A DNA stretch of 64,000 bases from Paenimyroides viscosum (GTDB lineage: Bacteria; Bacteroidota; Bacteroidia; Flavobacteriales; Flavobacteriaceae). Location: contig NZ_RQTJ01000001.1 of assembly GCF_003858535.1 (NCBI RefSeq), positions 124,001 to 188,000 of the forward strand. Reading direction: 5' to 3'. Positions 23,592-33,426 of this stretch are shown here, in pieces. Made by a program: the position numbers and the translations under genes. The stretch's first letter is position 1. The number at the start of each line of letters is the position of its first letter. A model generated the notes under the pieces. The model did not search any database and had not been told where the DNA came from. It was given only the letters and a program-made list of their open reading frames with translations.

Positions 23592-25668
23592 TCAACCAAA
23601 ATATATTGACAGAGAAAAAAGTTGGCTGGCTTTTAACGAACGGGTATTGCAAGAAGCCGCAGACCATACCGTTCCTCTTTTAAACCGCTTACGCTTTTTA
23701 GGTATTTTTTCGAATAATTTAGACGAATTTTTTAGAGTTCGATACGCCACTGTTCGTAGAATTTCTATATCTAAAGATCACAATAAAAAATTAATGAGTG
23801 GTATTCATGCTAAAACTTTGTTACAAGAAATTACAGAAATTGTAATTAAACAACAAGCAAAAAGTTTAGCTATTCTACACGAAATTGAAAATGAACTTGA
23901 AAACGAAGGTATTTTTATTGTTGATGAGCACCAAATTACCGAAGAACAAAAAAGTTTTATACACGATTTCTTTATACATAAAGTAAGTCCCGTTTTAGTT
24001 ACCATTATATTAAACGATTTAGCCGAATTTCCTTTAGTTAGGGATTCTTATGGTTATTTAGCCATTAAATTGGTTAAAAAATCTAACAACAATACCATTA
24101 AATCAGTAAAAAAACGTACCCGCTACGCTTTAATCGAAATTCCTGCAAACATAAACCGCTTTGTAGAATTACCTTCAGTTGATGGTAAGCAGTACATAAT
24201 TATGTTAGATGATGTTATTAGAATTAATTTAGACACCATCTTTTCTATTTTTGATTACGAAAACATTTCGGCTCACATGATTAAAATTACGCGTGATGCC
24301 GAATTAGATTTCGATTCGGATTTACATAAATCTTTTCTAGAAAAAATATCCAATTCTGTACGCGAACGTAGAGTAGGTGAGGTGGTTCGCTTTGTTTATG
24401 ATAGTGAGATTGATAAAGACACTCTTGATTTCTTTTTAGATAAAATGGATATTGAAGCCGTAGACAGTATCATTCCAGGAGGTAGATATCACAACCGCCG
24501 TGATTATATGAATTTTCCTACTTTAGGAAGAAATGATTTAATTAAAGATAAATTACACCCTTTGCCTGTTAACGGTCTTAGTTTAGAAGGCAGTATGATT
24601 CAACAAATAAAACACAAAGATTTTTTGTTACATACTCCCTTTCAATCGTTTAATTACGTTGTTAAATTTTTACGTGAAGCCGCATTAGATCCTAAAGTAA
24701 CAAGCATAAAAATTACATTATACAGGTTAGCCAAAAATTCGCAAATTATATCGTCTTTAATCAACGCAGCTAAAAACGGCAAATTAGTAACCGTTCAAAT
24801 AGAATTACAAGCGCGGTTTGACGAAACCAGTAATATAAATTATGCCGAAATAATGCAAGCCGAAGGTATAAAACTGATTTTTGGTGTAAAAGGGTTAAAA
24901 GTTCACAGCAAAATTTGTGTGGTAGAACGTATGGAAGCCAAAAAAATAAAACGTTATGGTTTTCTATCAACAGGAAATTTCAACGAAAGCACGTCCAATT
25001 TTTATACCGATGTTACCCTTTTAACATCAGATAATCGTATAATGAAAGAAGTAAACAAGGTGTTTGAGTTTTTTGAAGTGAATTATAAAATCTACCGATA
25101 TAAAGATTTAATAGTATCGCCACATTACACACGGTCTAAATTCACCAAATTAATTGAAGACGAAATTGAAAAAGCTTTAAACGATAAACCAGCAATGATT
25201 CGTTTAAAAATGAACAGCCTTTCAGACTATAAAATGATTGATAAGTTGTACGAAGCCAGCCGTGCCGGTGTAAAAATACAACTTATAGTTCGTGGTATTT
25301 GTTGTTTAATTCCGGGCGTACCTGGTTTAAGCGATAATATTGAAGCCATAAGTATTGTTGATAATTTATTAGAACATTCACGCATTTACATTTTTGGTAC
25401 AAATGAAGAGGCTAAAATTTATATTTCGTCTGCCGATTTTATGACCAGAAATATTGATGAAAGAGTAGAGGTAACCTGCCCAATTCATGACGAAGCCATT
25501 AAAACAGAACTTATTGATACCTTTAAAATTTATTGGCAAGGAAATGTAAAAGTACGTTTACATTCTGAACGATTAGAAAACAGATACCGCCGATTAGGTG
25601 AAGAACGCTTTAAAGCACAAGATGAAATTTATAATTATTACCAAAATAAAATTGATGTTGTTTTATAA
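23581..25668 (+). CDS. ppk1: Polyphosphate kinase 1
   Basis: The 695-residue protein has the four-domain Ppk1 layout. The N-domain starts YIDREKSWLAFNERVL; the catalytic part carries KVHSKICVVER with the autophosphorylated His442, and GNFNESTSNFYTD; the C-terminal half has RGICCLIPGVPG and SADFMTRNIDERVEV. It makes inorganic polyphosphate from ATP at the membrane and runs in reverse under some conditions. It sits between sixA (overlap 11 bp) and the exopolyphosphatase gene (2 bp gap), which gives a synthesis-degradation operon. Confidence 0.97.
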   Translation: MQINQPKYIDREKSWLAFNERVLQEAADHTVPLLNRLRFLGIFSNNLDEFFRVRYATVRRISISKDHNKKLMSGIHAKTLLQEITEIVIKQQAKSLAILHEIENELENEGIFIVDEHQITEEQKSFIHDFFIHKVSPVLVTIILNDLAEFPLVRDSYGYLAIKLVKKSNNNTIKSVKKRTRYALIEIPANINRFVELPSVDGKQYIIMLDDVIRINLDTIFSIFDYENISAHMIKITRDAELDFDSDLHKSFLEKISNSVRERRVGEVVRFVYDSEIDKDTLDFFLDKMDIEAVDSIIPGGRYHNRRDYMNFPTLGRNDLIKDKLHPLPVNGLSLEGSMIQQIKHKDFLLHTPFQSFNYVVKFLREAALDPKVTSIKITLYRLAKNSQIISSLINAAKNGKLVTVQIELQARFDETSNINYAEIMQAEGIKLIFGVKGLKVHSKICVVERMEAKKIKRYGFLSTGNFNESTSNFYTDVTLLTSDNRIMKEVNKVFEFFEVNYKIYRYKDLIVSPHYTRSKFTKLIEDEIEKALNDKPAMIRLKMNSLSDYKMIDKLYEASRAGVKIQLIVRGICCLIPGVPGLSDNIEAISIVDNLLEHSRIYIFGTNEEAKIYISSADFMTRNIDERVEVTCPIHDEAIKTELIDTFKIYWQGNVKVRLHSERLENRYRRLGEERFKAQDEIYNYYQNKIDVVL

Positions 25669-25670
25669 TA

Positions 25671-26585
25671 ATGATAAAAATTAAAAAATACGCCGCCATT
25701 GATATTGGTTCTAACGCCATGCGATTATTAATATCAAACGTTATTGAAGAAGAAAACAAACCTACACAGTTTAATAAAAGTCATTTAATTCGTGTGCCCA
25801 TTCGGTTGGGACAAGATGCTTTTACCGTTGGCGAAATATCAGAAGAAAGCGCAGAACGTATGGTAAAAGCCATGAAAGCATTTAAATTACTTTTAGATGT
25901 TTATCAGGTTGAAAAATATGCAGCGTGCGCAACATCGGCAATGCGCGAAGCATATAACGGAAATGAATTAGTTCAGGAAATTGCAAAAAAAACAGGAATT
26001 AAAATAGATATTATTGAAGGCAAAACCGAAGCTGCCATTATAGCAAATTCCGATTTGACATCATTCATTAAAAACGATGGTCATTATTTATATGTTGATG
26101 TTGGTGGTGGTAGTACAGAATTCACGCTTTTTTCAAACGGAAAACAAATTGTTTCCAAATCATTTAAAAACGGAACCGTGCGCTTGCTGAACAATATGGT
26201 AACCGAAGGTGTTTGGCTTGAAATTGAAAAGTGGATTAAAACACATACCGAGCATTTACAAAATGTAGAAATAATAGGTTCGGGCGGAAACATTAATAAA
26301 ATATTTAAAATGTCGGGCAAAACGAACGATAAACCCTTAACTCAAGCATATTTAATGCAACGGTATAAATATTTAAATTCGCTTTCGTACGAAGAACGTA
26401 TTTATACTTTAGGATTGAATACCGACCGTGCCGATGTTATTATTCCTGCCATAAAAATTTATGCAAATGCAATGAAATGGAGCAATGCAAAACATATTTA
26501 CGTTCCAAAAATCGGACTTTCAGACGGGATTGTGAAGGCAATGTACTACAAAAACACCAAAATAAAAATTAACGAAATCCTTTAA
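25671..26585 (+). CDS. Ppx/GppA family exopolyphosphatase
   Basis: The 304-residue protein contains the ASKHA phosphate-binding motifs YAAIDIGSNAMRLLIS and YLYVDVGGGSTEFTLF. It has only the two N-terminal actin-like domains, so it is shorter than E. coli Ppx/GppA but normal for the flavobacterial form. It hydrolyses terminal phosphates from polyphosphate or guanosine pentaphosphate; which is preferred cannot be read. It is co-transcribed with ppk1. The stop lies inside a terminator stem. Confidence 0.93.
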   Translation: MIKIKKYAAIDIGSNAMRLLISNVIEEENKPTQFNKSHLIRVPIRLGQDAFTVGEISEESAERMVKAMKAFKLLLDVYQVEKYAACATSAMREAYNGNELVQEIAKKTGIKIDIIEGKTEAAIIANSDLTSFIKNDGHYLYVDVGGGSTEFTLFSNGKQIVSKSFKNGTVRLLNNMVTEGVWLEIEKWIKTHTEHLQNVEIIGSGGNINKIFKMSGKTNDKPLTQAYLMQRYKYLNSLSYEERIYTLGLNTDRADVIIPAIKIYANAMKWSNAKHIYVPKIGLSDGIVKAMYYKNTKIKINEIL

Positions 26586-26610
26586 ATTTTTAAAGGATTT
26601 ATTTTTTTGG
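26575..26610 (+). terminator. Terminator of the sixA-ppk1-ppx operon
   Basis: AAATCCTTTA and TAAAGGATTT form a 10-bp stem with an AATTTT loop, followed by ATTTTTTTGG. The ppx stop codon is inside the left arm. Confidence 0.85.
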
Positions 26611-26639
26611 TCATGTAAAATCTTTCTTAATTTTACCAA

Positions 26640-27404
26640 ATGAATTTCGAAGAACTAAAAGATTATCTTGATTTTAAAGCTGATCAATACAATAATCCTA
26701 ATTTTATTGAAACTGATCCTATACAGATTCCACATAGATACAAAATTAAAGAAGATATTGAAATAAGTGGTTTTTTAGCAGCGACTATTGCTTGGGGTAA
26801 TCGAAAAATGATTATTAACAGCGCTACTAAAATGATGGATGCTATGGGAAATAATCCTTATGATTTTGTCATGAATGCCTCAAATAATCAAATTGATGCC
26901 ATTGATACTATTGTTCACCGAACGTTTAATTCTGAAGATTTTAGGTATTTTATCAAATCACTTCGCAATATTTATGAACAACATGACGGATTGGAAAATG
27001 TGTTTTCAGCAAACAATTCCACAAATCTGCAAAACAGAATATCTGAATTTAAACAAATCTTTTTTGAAATCGATCATCCACTGCGAACAACCAAACATAT
27101 TTCTGATCCGTTGAAAGGATCTTCTTCCAAAAGAATAAATATGTTTTTGCGCTGGGTTTCGCGTAAAGATACAAACGGAGTCGATTTTGGCATTTGGAAC
27201 ACGGTTTCACCGAGCGAATTATCTTGCCCGTTGGATGTTCATTCTGGAAATGTAGCTCGAGCTTTGGGTATTTTAAACCGAAAACAAAACGATCAAAAGG
27301 CATTAATGGAATTAGACGAAGCCTTACGAAAATTCGATCCGACAGATCCCGTAAAATATGATTTTGCTTTGTTTGGTTTAGGTGTTTTTGAAGGAATAAA
27401 ATAA
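26640..27404 (+). CDS. TIGR02757/DUF2400 family protein
   Basis: The 254-residue protein has the family pattern: FLAATIAWGNRKMIINSATKM in the N-terminal third, then RTTKHISDPLKGSSSKRINMFLRWVSR and the C-terminal CPLDVHSGNVARALG. The arrangement resembles helix-hairpin-helix DNA-glycosylase folds, but no activity is established. It is conserved across Bacteroidota. It is separated from the ppx terminator by about 30 bp and is the last plus-strand gene before a convergent GT2 gene. Confidence 0.85.
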   Translation: MNFEELKDYLDFKADQYNNPNFIETDPIQIPHRYKIKEDIEISGFLAATIAWGNRKMIINSATKMMDAMGNNPYDFVMNASNNQIDAIDTIVHRTFNSEDFRYFIKSLRNIYEQHDGLENVFSANNSTNLQNRISEFKQIFFEIDHPLRTTKHISDPLKGSSSKRINMFLRWVSRKDTNGVDFGIWNTVSPSELSCPLDVHSGNVARALGILNRKQNDQKALMELDEALRKFDPTDPVKYDFALFGLGVFEGIK

Positions 27405-27406
27405 AC

Positions 27407-28399
27407 TTATTTAAGTTGATTAAACTTTTTCTTTCCTTTTAAAAAATAGTCAAAAACAATATTATCTGTATAGAAATAATTCGATTTAGGATTTTGAACC
27501 TGTTTATTTTTTAGTTTTGAAAGATTGCCGTAATAAGCAAAATGAGCTTTAATAATTGCAAAAGTGTGCAATGGCTGTAAACTTAAAAACAACTTTACAC
27601 CAGCTAAACCGTCCAAACACAAACGTTTAAAAATTATACCAAACCGATCATCTTTTGGTAGGTTTTTATACAGCATAAACAACGAATTCCGAAAGTTTAA
27701 AAACGTTTTCTGTGGGTTCGATTTCTTTAAAGTAGCACCACCAATATGGTAAACGGAACTTTCACTACAATAGTACACTTTTACGTTTTGGTTGAATGCG
27801 CGCCAGCATAAATCAATTTCTTCCTGATGTGCAAAAAAGCTGTCATCAAAACCTTTTAACTGTTTAAAAACGCTGTTTCTAATAAAAAAACAAGCTCCCG
27901 ATGCCCAGAAAATTTCCTGTGTTTGGTACTGGTTTTCATCTTTTTCTAAAGTGTCAAAAATTCTGCCTCGACAAAATGGAAAACCATATTTATCAATAAA
28001 TCCGCCTGCTCCACCAGCATATTCAAAAAATTCCTTGTTCTTGAAATCTAATATTTTTGGCTGGATAATTCCGATTGAATCATCTTTTTGAAATAAATCT
28101 AAAACCGGCTTTAACCAGTTTTCTGTTACTTCAATATCGGTATTCAGCAAACAAATATATTCTTCGTTTATTTGTTTTAAAGCTTCGTTATAACCTTTTG
28201 CGTAACCGAAATTATCAGAAAGCTGTATCCATTTTACCGCCGAAAAATGATCGTTCACAAACTGTTTAGATCCATCGGTAGAATTATTGTCGGCAATGTA
28301 AATTACAGCTTCGGCAGAAAACTTCTCAACTATTGGCAAAAACTGTGTTAAAAGTTCTAATCCGTTCCAATTTAATAAAACAACCGCAATGTTTTTCAT
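27407..28399 (-). CDS. Glycosyltransferase family 2
   Basis: The 330-residue GT-A protein has VVLLNWNGLELLTQFLP, the acidic YIADNNSTDGS, LLNTDIEV (DxD-like) and AHQEEIDLCWRAF, the ExDLCWR signature of rhamnosyl-type GT2 enzymes. It uses a nucleotide sugar in the cytoplasm, probably for surface polysaccharide. It is followed on the minus strand by 1-bp-overlap neighbours (its start touches the stop of the lipoprotein gene), so they share a transcript. The convergent DUF2400 gene ends 2 bp before its stop. Confidence 0.9.
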   Translation of the reverse strand: MKNIAVVLLNWNGLELLTQFLPIVEKFSAEAVIYIADNNSTDGSKQFVNDHFSAVKWIQLSDNFGYAKGYNEALKQINEEYICLLNTDIEVTENWLKPVLDLFQKDDSIGIIQPKILDFKNKEFFEYAGGAGGFIDKYGFPFCRGRIFDTLEKDENQYQTQEIFWASGACFFIRNSVFKQLKGFDDSFFAHQEEIDLCWRAFNQNVKVYYCSESSVYHIGGATLKKSNPQKTFLNFRNSLFMLYKNLPKDDRFGIIFKRLCLDGLAGVKLFLSLQPLHTFAIIKAHFAYYGNLSKLKNKQVQNPKSNYFYTDNIVFDYFLKGKKKFNQLK

Positions 28400-29307
28400 T
28401 ATTTCAGGCGTTCAGAAATTTCTTTTTTAGTGAAATCTTTCAAATCCATATAAAATACTTCCGCAGTAAAATTCTTATCGTTTGCATAAAAATGTTTTAA
28501 GAACGATTTAGTGATTTCAGCCGAAATTAATTTAGGATTTTTCTTTACAAACGTAATGTATTCCTGTTCGTTTTCAACATAAAGTTTCTTATTTGAAACC
28601 TCAAAAGCAGGTTTGGTTGATGTACCAAACAAGTACATCATTACATTTTCTGTGTACGATTTTTTAGCGTAATCTATAAATTTGAAATTTTTATTCTTTA
28701 CGATGAATTTTTCCCAACTAATAATCAGATTTCGTTGTTGTTCTAACGAAATTTTTTCGTTGTTGAATTGTGAATCATACAAAAGTTTATGTTCTGCAAA
28801 TCGTAATTTTAAATATTCTTCGTATTCTCTAGTGATTTTCTTATGAAATAAATTGTAAAAATATCCCGGCTTTATTTTAAAATCGTAAGTAGAAGAATCG
28901 ATCTTTCTAAAGTACAAACCAACCTTATCATACGTGTTTTCTTTACGCAAAATGGTATCATGTTTTTCAGCTCCCAATTTGTGATACGTCTTTAAAGTAT
29001 TGGTTTCTGCCATGTTTATAGAATCTACAATCACGGTTAAACGCTTGTAATAATCAATAAAAAGCGCCTCGGCTTCCTTCTTGTTTGCTTTTTTTAATTT
29101 GCGTTTAAGATCCTTTTGCTCGCTTTCCAAATGCTCAACCAATTCTTGTGCATTTTTGTTCGATAAAACATAATCGGGATCGCTGGAATAAAGAATTTCT
29201 GTAATAGTATCGGAGTTTGAATCGTTTGGTACCGATGTTTTTTCTTTGTTGCAAGAAACAAAAACAGATGCTACCAACAATCCTATATATATGAAATTTT
29301 TACTCAT
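28399..29307 (-). CDS. Lipoprotein of unknown function with coiled coil
   Basis: The 302-residue protein has a lipoprotein signal ending in FVSC (Cys19). A charged helical region at about 45-75 (EQKDLKRKLKKANKKEAEAL) looks like a coiled coil, and the rest is a mixed fold with no recognised domain. It would be anchored in the outer or inner membrane facing the periplasm. Its stop overlaps the GT2 start by 1 bp and the HsdR_N gene stop lies 9 bp upstream. A role in envelope processing is possible but unsupported. Confidence 0.6.
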   Translation of the reverse strand: MSKNFIYIGLLVASVFVSCNKEKTSVPNDSNSDTITEILYSSDPDYVLSNKNAQELVEHLESEQKDLKRKLKKANKKEAEALFIDYYKRLTVIVDSINMAETNTLKTYHKLGAEKHDTILRKENTYDKVGLYFRKIDSSTYDFKIKPGYFYNLFHKKITREYEEYLKLRFAEHKLLYDSQFNNEKISLEQQRNLIISWEKFIVKNKNFKFIDYAKKSYTENVMMYLFGTSTKPAFEVSNKKLYVENEQEYITFVKKNPKLISAEITKSFLKHFYANDKNFTAEVFYMDLKDFTKKEISERLK

Positions 29308-29316
29308 ATTTAATTT

Positions 29317-29751
29317 TTAAGGTAAATCAGTTAAAAACTGATATTTTTTATTTACATAATCTAATTTACAATAATAATGATTTAAACCGTTGGTAACCAT
29401 TAAAAACTGAGCATTTAAGCTCATATTGTAACGCGCAATTTGATCAAAAACCGATTGAGTTATCTTTACCGATGGTTCTTTGCATTCAACCAGCAAAAAA
29501 ATAGATCCTTTCGGCGTAAAAACAACCACATCATAACGTTTGTTCATGTCGTTGATTTTAACAACCTTCTCAACGTTCATATGCGATTGCGGATACATTT
29601 TCACTTTAATCAAAAACTGAACCACATGTTGTCGCACCCATTCTTCGGGCGTTAACAAAACGTATTTTTTCCTGATGTCATCGAAAATGAACCGTTTATT
29701 TTCATTATTTTTGAAACGAAATTGAAAATCGGGAAAATTTAAATCACGCAT
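29317..29751 (-). CDS. HsdR N-terminal-domain (PD-D/ExK nuclease-like) protein
   Basis: The 144-residue protein matches the HSDR_N_2 domain of type I restriction subunits. A possible PD-(D/E)xK core is visible as RYDVVVF (Asp) followed by LLVECKEP (E-x-K type), and then ITQSVFDQIARYN. There is no helicase domain, hsdS or hsdM nearby, so it is a stand-alone protein of the family widespread in Bacteroidota, not a restriction system. It lies divergent to holA, 53 bp away. A role in DNA repair or nuclease activity is unproven. Confidence 0.8.
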   Translation of the reverse strand: MRDLNFPDFQFRFKNNENKRFIFDDIRKKYVLLTPEEWVRQHVVQFLIKVKMYPQSHMNVEKVVKINDMNKRYDVVVFTPKGSIFLLVECKEPSVKITQSVFDQIARYNMSLNAQFLMVTNGLNHYYCKLDYVNKKYQFLTDLP

Positions 29752-29804
29752 ATTGCAAATTTATTCATTCTCTTTAAAAAATCTTTATAAATCTGTGAAA
29801 GTTT

Positions 29805-30824
29805 ATGAGTGAGCTAAAAAAAATGATTACTTCCTTTAAGAAAGACGGCTACAAACCGGTGTATTTTTTAATGGGCGAAGAACCTTATTTTATTGATTTT
29901 TTAAGTGATCATTTTACCAATAACGTAATTTCTGAAGAAGAAAAATCGTTTAATCAGGTTGTTTTATACGGAAAAGATGTTTCTGTGAACGATATTATGT
30001 CGCAGGCACGACAATATCCTTTTATGGGCGATAAAATGTTGGTTGTGATTAAAGAAGCGCAGGAATTGGTTAAAACTATTGATCAGTTTTCGTCGTACTT
30101 TAAAAGTGTACAGCCTTCAACCATTTTGGTTTTTTGTTACAAATATAAAACGTTGGATAAACGTAAAGAACTTTACAAAACACTTTCAAAATCGGAATTT
30201 GCTGAAATTTTCGAAAGCAATAAATTAAAAGATTATCAGGTTGAAGGTTGGATAAAAACGTTGATCAGTGATGAAAAATTAGAAATTGAACCAAAAGCAG
30301 TTGCTATGTTGGTTGAATTTTTAGGGAACGATTTAAGTAAGATTTCTAACGAAATTGATAAACTAAAGATCATTTTAAAGAATGATACATTGATTACTGC
30401 CGATTTGGTTGAAGAAAATATCGGGATAAGTAAAGAATACAATAATTTTGAACTGATTAACGCAGTTGCCTATAAAAATGAAGCAAAAGCATTCGGAATT
30501 GCAAAATATTTTGCACTTAATACAAAGAACAATCCGTTTGTTGTAACAACATCTTTGCTTTATAATTTCTTTTCGAAACTATTGCAGTATCACGGAATGA
30601 TTTATAAAAACGCAGGTGCAAATCCGGCTGATATTGCCAAACAATTGGGAATTAATCAATATGGATTAAAAGATTATCAGGTGGCAAGCAAGATTTATCC
30701 CATGAAAAAAGTAAGTCAGTCAATCGCCGTAATTCGCGAAATCGACTTAAAAGGAAAAGGCGTCAACGGAAGCTTAACGCACGACGATTTATTGAAAGAA
30801 CTTTTAATTAAAGTACTTCGTTAA
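29805..30824 (+). CDS. holA: DNA polymerase III subunit delta
   Basis: The 339-residue protein has the HolA layout: N-terminal YKPVYFLMGEEPYFIDFL, central KTISEL-like region VEFLGNDLSKISNEIDKLKI and a C-terminal helical domain with KELLIKVL at the end. As in the family there is no Walker A. It loads the beta clamp as part of the clamp-loader complex. The length is close to E. coli HolA (343). It is divergent from the HsdR_N gene and followed by the small membrane protein gene 16 bp downstream. Confidence 0.93.
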   Translation: MSELKKMITSFKKDGYKPVYFLMGEEPYFIDFLSDHFTNNVISEEEKSFNQVVLYGKDVSVNDIMSQARQYPFMGDKMLVVIKEAQELVKTIDQFSSYFKSVQPSTILVFCYKYKTLDKRKELYKTLSKSEFAEIFESNKLKDYQVEGWIKTLISDEKLEIEPKAVAMLVEFLGNDLSKISNEIDKLKIILKNDTLITADLVEENIGISKEYNNFELINAVAYKNEAKAFGIAKYFALNTKNNPFVVTTSLLYNFFSKLLQYHGMIYKNAGANPADIAKQLGINQYGLKDYQVASKIYPMKKVSQSIAVIREIDLKGKGVNGSLTHDDLLKELLIKVLR

Positions 30825-30840
30825 TTTAAAAACTAGAATT

Positions 30841-31023
30841 ATGTCATTAAATAAAAATAAAATATTAGGCTGGGCAACATTTATCATGGTTCTTATGGGA
30901 TGCATTTTAGTTGGTTTGGCAATTTACCGCTATGCCGATGTTGCCGGTTGGGGATTTGGTGCAGTTGGCGTAGGCTTTTTTGCAATTGCGTGGGTTTTTA
31001 ACGCGCTAAAAGGTAGGGTGTAA
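30841..31023 (+). CDS. CAL67264-type small membrane protein
   Basis: The 60-residue protein has two hydrophobic segments: about 10-28 (WATFIMVLMGCILVGLAIY) and 35-55, with Lys-rich start MSLNKNKILG and tail LKGRV. It fits the short inner-membrane family known as CAL67264, widespread in flavobacteria. The function is unknown. It lies between holA and serC on the plus strand, and the gap to serC is 56 bp. Confidence 0.8.
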   Translation: MSLNKNKILGWATFIMVLMGCILVGLAIYRYADVAGWGFGAVGVGFFAIAWVFNALKGRV

Positions 31024-31079
31024 GTATTTTGATTGATAAAAACTTCAGTTTAAAAAAATAATTTTCTAAAAATTTATAA

Positions 31080-32150
31080 ATGGAAATGCATAATTTTAGT
31101 TCCGGACCAAGTATTTTGCCACCAGAAGTTTTACAAAAAGCTTCAGAAGCAGTGTTGAACTTCAATAATTCGGGATTATCTTTAATAGAAATTTCTCACA
31201 GAGATCCTTCATTTGTTGAAATTATGAATTCGGCTCGAAATTTAGCTTTGGAATTATTGAATTTAGAAAATAAAGGATATTCTGCTTTGTTTTTGCAAGG
31301 CGGAGCCAGTTTAGAATTTGTACGTGTAGCTAATAATCTACTGAAAGTTGATGGAAAAGCTGGTTACATTAACACCGGAAATTGGGCAAACAATGCCCAG
31401 AACGAAGCTGCTTATTTTGGTGCAGTGGTTGAAATAGCATCATCAAAAGATAAAAATTACAGTTATATTCCTAAAAATATCGTAGTACCGAATAATTTAG
31501 ATTATTTGCACATTACAACAAACAATACCATTTACGGGACGCAGTTTAAAGATTTTCCAGAAACGGATGTTCCGTTGGTTTGTGATATGAGTTCTGATAT
31601 CTTCTCTCGAAATTTAGACTTTTCAAAGTTCGATTTAATCTATGCTTGCGCTCAAAAAAATGCAGGAACATCTGGAATAAATTTAATCGTTGTAAAAGAT
31701 GAATTGTTGAATAAAACTAGAAGTATTCCAAATATAATGAACTACAAAAAACATATCGAAAGAGAAAGTATGTACAATACGCCTTCAGTTTTTTCGGTTT
31801 ATGTAAGTTATCTAACATTGAAATGGCTTAAAGATTTAGGCGGAATTGCTGCTGTTGATCGTAGAAATCTGGCAAAAGCAAATTTAATGTATTCTGAAAT
31901 TGATAGAAATAGTTTGTTTTATGGAACCGCAGCTGTTGAAGATCGATCAACAATGAATGTCACTTTTTTCCTTAAAGATGAAAAGCTAACAACTACATTT
32001 GATGAATTATGCTTAAGTGAAGGAATTTATGGTGTAAAAGGACACAGAACAGCAGGCGGTTATCGCGCATCAATGTACAACGCCTTACCAATGACAAGTG
32101 TTCAAAAGCTAGTTGAAGTAATGCAGCGTTTTGAAACAAGATTTTTATAA
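31080..32150 (+). CDS. serC: Phosphoserine aminotransferase
   Basis: The 356-residue PLP enzyme begins MHNFSSGPSILPPEV, the SerC N-terminus, and has LFLQGGASLEF (phosphate-binding) and AQKNAGTSGIN, where the Lys forms the PLP Schiff base. RTAGGYRASMYNA near the end binds the substrate carboxylate. It converts 3-phosphohydroxypyruvate and glutamate to phosphoserine in serine synthesis. serA is not in the window. A strong terminator follows. Confidence 0.95.
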   Translation: MEMHNFSSGPSILPPEVLQKASEAVLNFNNSGLSLIEISHRDPSFVEIMNSARNLALELLNLENKGYSALFLQGGASLEFVRVANNLLKVDGKAGYINTGNWANNAQNEAAYFGAVVEIASSKDKNYSYIPKNIVVPNNLDYLHITTNNTIYGTQFKDFPETDVPLVCDMSSDIFSRNLDFSKFDLIYACAQKNAGTSGINLIVVKDELLNKTRSIPNIMNYKKHIERESMYNTPSVFSVYVSYLTLKWLKDLGGIAAVDRRNLAKANLMYSEIDRNSLFYGTAAVEDRSTMNVTFFLKDEKLTTTFDELCLSEGIYGVKGHRTAGGYRASMYNALPMTSVQKLVEVMQRFETRFL

Positions 32151-32155
32151 AAGAG

Positions 32156-32185
32156 AAAGGCTTCCAATTTTGGAAGCCTTTGTTT
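32156..32185. terminator. Bidirectional terminator between serC and TPR gene
   Basis: AAAGGCTTCCA (32,156-32,166) and TGGAAGCCTTT (32,171-32,181) form a perfect 11-bp stem with an ATTT loop. The plus side is followed by GTTTTAATT. It separates two convergent genes. Confidence 0.88.
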
Positions 32186-33426
32186 TAATTATTTTTCAAA
32201 AAATCTTGAATTTGTGTTATTAACTCGTTCAAGCTTTCATCTTTAGCGTTTGCCGCTTTTGCTTTTTGGTAATAATCTAAAGAATTAGTGTAAACCTGCT
32301 TTTTCTCCTGCATTAATTCGTTACGTCTTTTGTTTGACGCTGTTGTATTAGGCAATGCATTGATTTTGTTGGTTATATCGGCATCTTTCTGTAATTCCAG
32401 ATTACCTAACGATTTTAAAGCATCAAAATGGTTTTTATTTAGCAACAAAATCTTATTTAAATATTCTGTAGCCTGCTCATTTTGGTTGTTTTGCATGTTA
32501 ATAACCGCTAAATTGTAAAGCAGAATTTCGTTTTGTGGAAAACGTTCAATACCTTTTTTTGCATATTCTTCAAACCTGTCCAAACGGTTGGTGTTGTAGT
32601 ACAAAAACAAAACATTCAAGAGGCTGTTTACATTGTCTTTATCTAAATTGTAAGCCGTTAAAGCATAGTTTTCCGCTTCGGAATAATTCTGTTTGTTTAA
32701 AAGAATGTGCGTTAAGTTGTTGTAAATATCTGCTTTAGCACTTTTACTAAATATGGTTTCAGCTTTTGTATGTGTTCCACTTTTAACAGCCAAATCACGC
32801 GCCTTTCTATCAAAACCGAACGATTCAACTTTACCTGAAATTTGTGAAGTTGCTACATAAGTTTGCGATTCTCCGTTGTACTTCAGCTTAATTAAATCTT
32901 TCAGCTTGCTTTCAGCGTAGTCAAAATCTTTTGCGTTTACAGCATCGCTTGCAGCATAATACAGATAAACAGTATCAACCGCGTTTAAATTATAAGCCTG
33001 CTCAAACAAACGGCTCGATTTTTTATAATCTTTATTTCTGTTACTGTCAATGGCTTCATCAACCAATTCTGCTAATAAGGTGTTCTTTAAAACAGTAATT
33101 TCGGTAGTGTATTTTTTACTTTTCGTTTCGTTTTCAAACTTAATCAACTGATTGATCGATTCGATAGCTTTTGAACGATTTTCATTAAAATCAACTCCAC
33201 TATTTGCCAGGTTAATCAAATTTTTAGTTTTAAAGAAATAATACGTCGCTTTTTGATCATCTGTAGCTTGCGGAAGCATTTTTTCTATGCTAGAAAGCAA
33301 AGCAGTTGTTTCTGTTGTATTGTTTCTTTTTACCAGTTTTTCTAATTCTTTCAACTCATTTTTTTGAGCAAAAGAAGAAGAGCATGTTATTAAAAACATG
33401 CTCATCATCATTAATTTATTCTTCAT
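32185..33426 (-). CDS. Exported tetratricopeptide-repeat protein
   Basis: The 413-residue protein has a signal peptide ([21 protein letters not shown]). TPR-like helical repeats run from about 140 to 345, seen as [39 protein letters not shown] and [19 protein letters not shown] coiled, charged segment leads to the C-terminus. It probably works in the periplasm as a protein-protein scaffold. It overlaps the gyrA stop by 11 bp on the same strand and may be translated from the gyrA transcript. Confidence 0.8.
   Translation of the reverse strand: MKNKLMMMSMFLITCSSSFAQKNELKELEKLVKRNNTTETTALLSSIEKMLPQATDDQKATYYFFKTKNLINLANSGVDFNENRSKAIESINQLIKFENETKSKKYTTEITVLKNTLLAELVDEAIDSNRNKDYKKSSRLFEQAYNLNAVDTVYLYYAASDAVNAKDFDYAESKLKDLIKLKYNGESQTYVATSQISGKVESFGFDRKARDLAVKSGTHTKAETIFSKSAKADIYNNLTHILLNKQNYSEAENYALTAYNLDKDNVNSLLNVLFLYYNTNRLDRFEEYAKKGIERFPQNEILLYNLAVINMQNNQNEQATEYLNKILLLNKNHFDALKSLGNLELQKDADITNKINALPNTTASNKRRNELMQEKKQVYTNSLDYYQKAKAANAKDESLNELITQIQDFLKNN

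Noticed and set aside
29317-29751. A type I restriction-modification system
   Set aside because: Only a small HsdR_N domain protein is present; no helicase, methylase or specificity subunit lies nearby.
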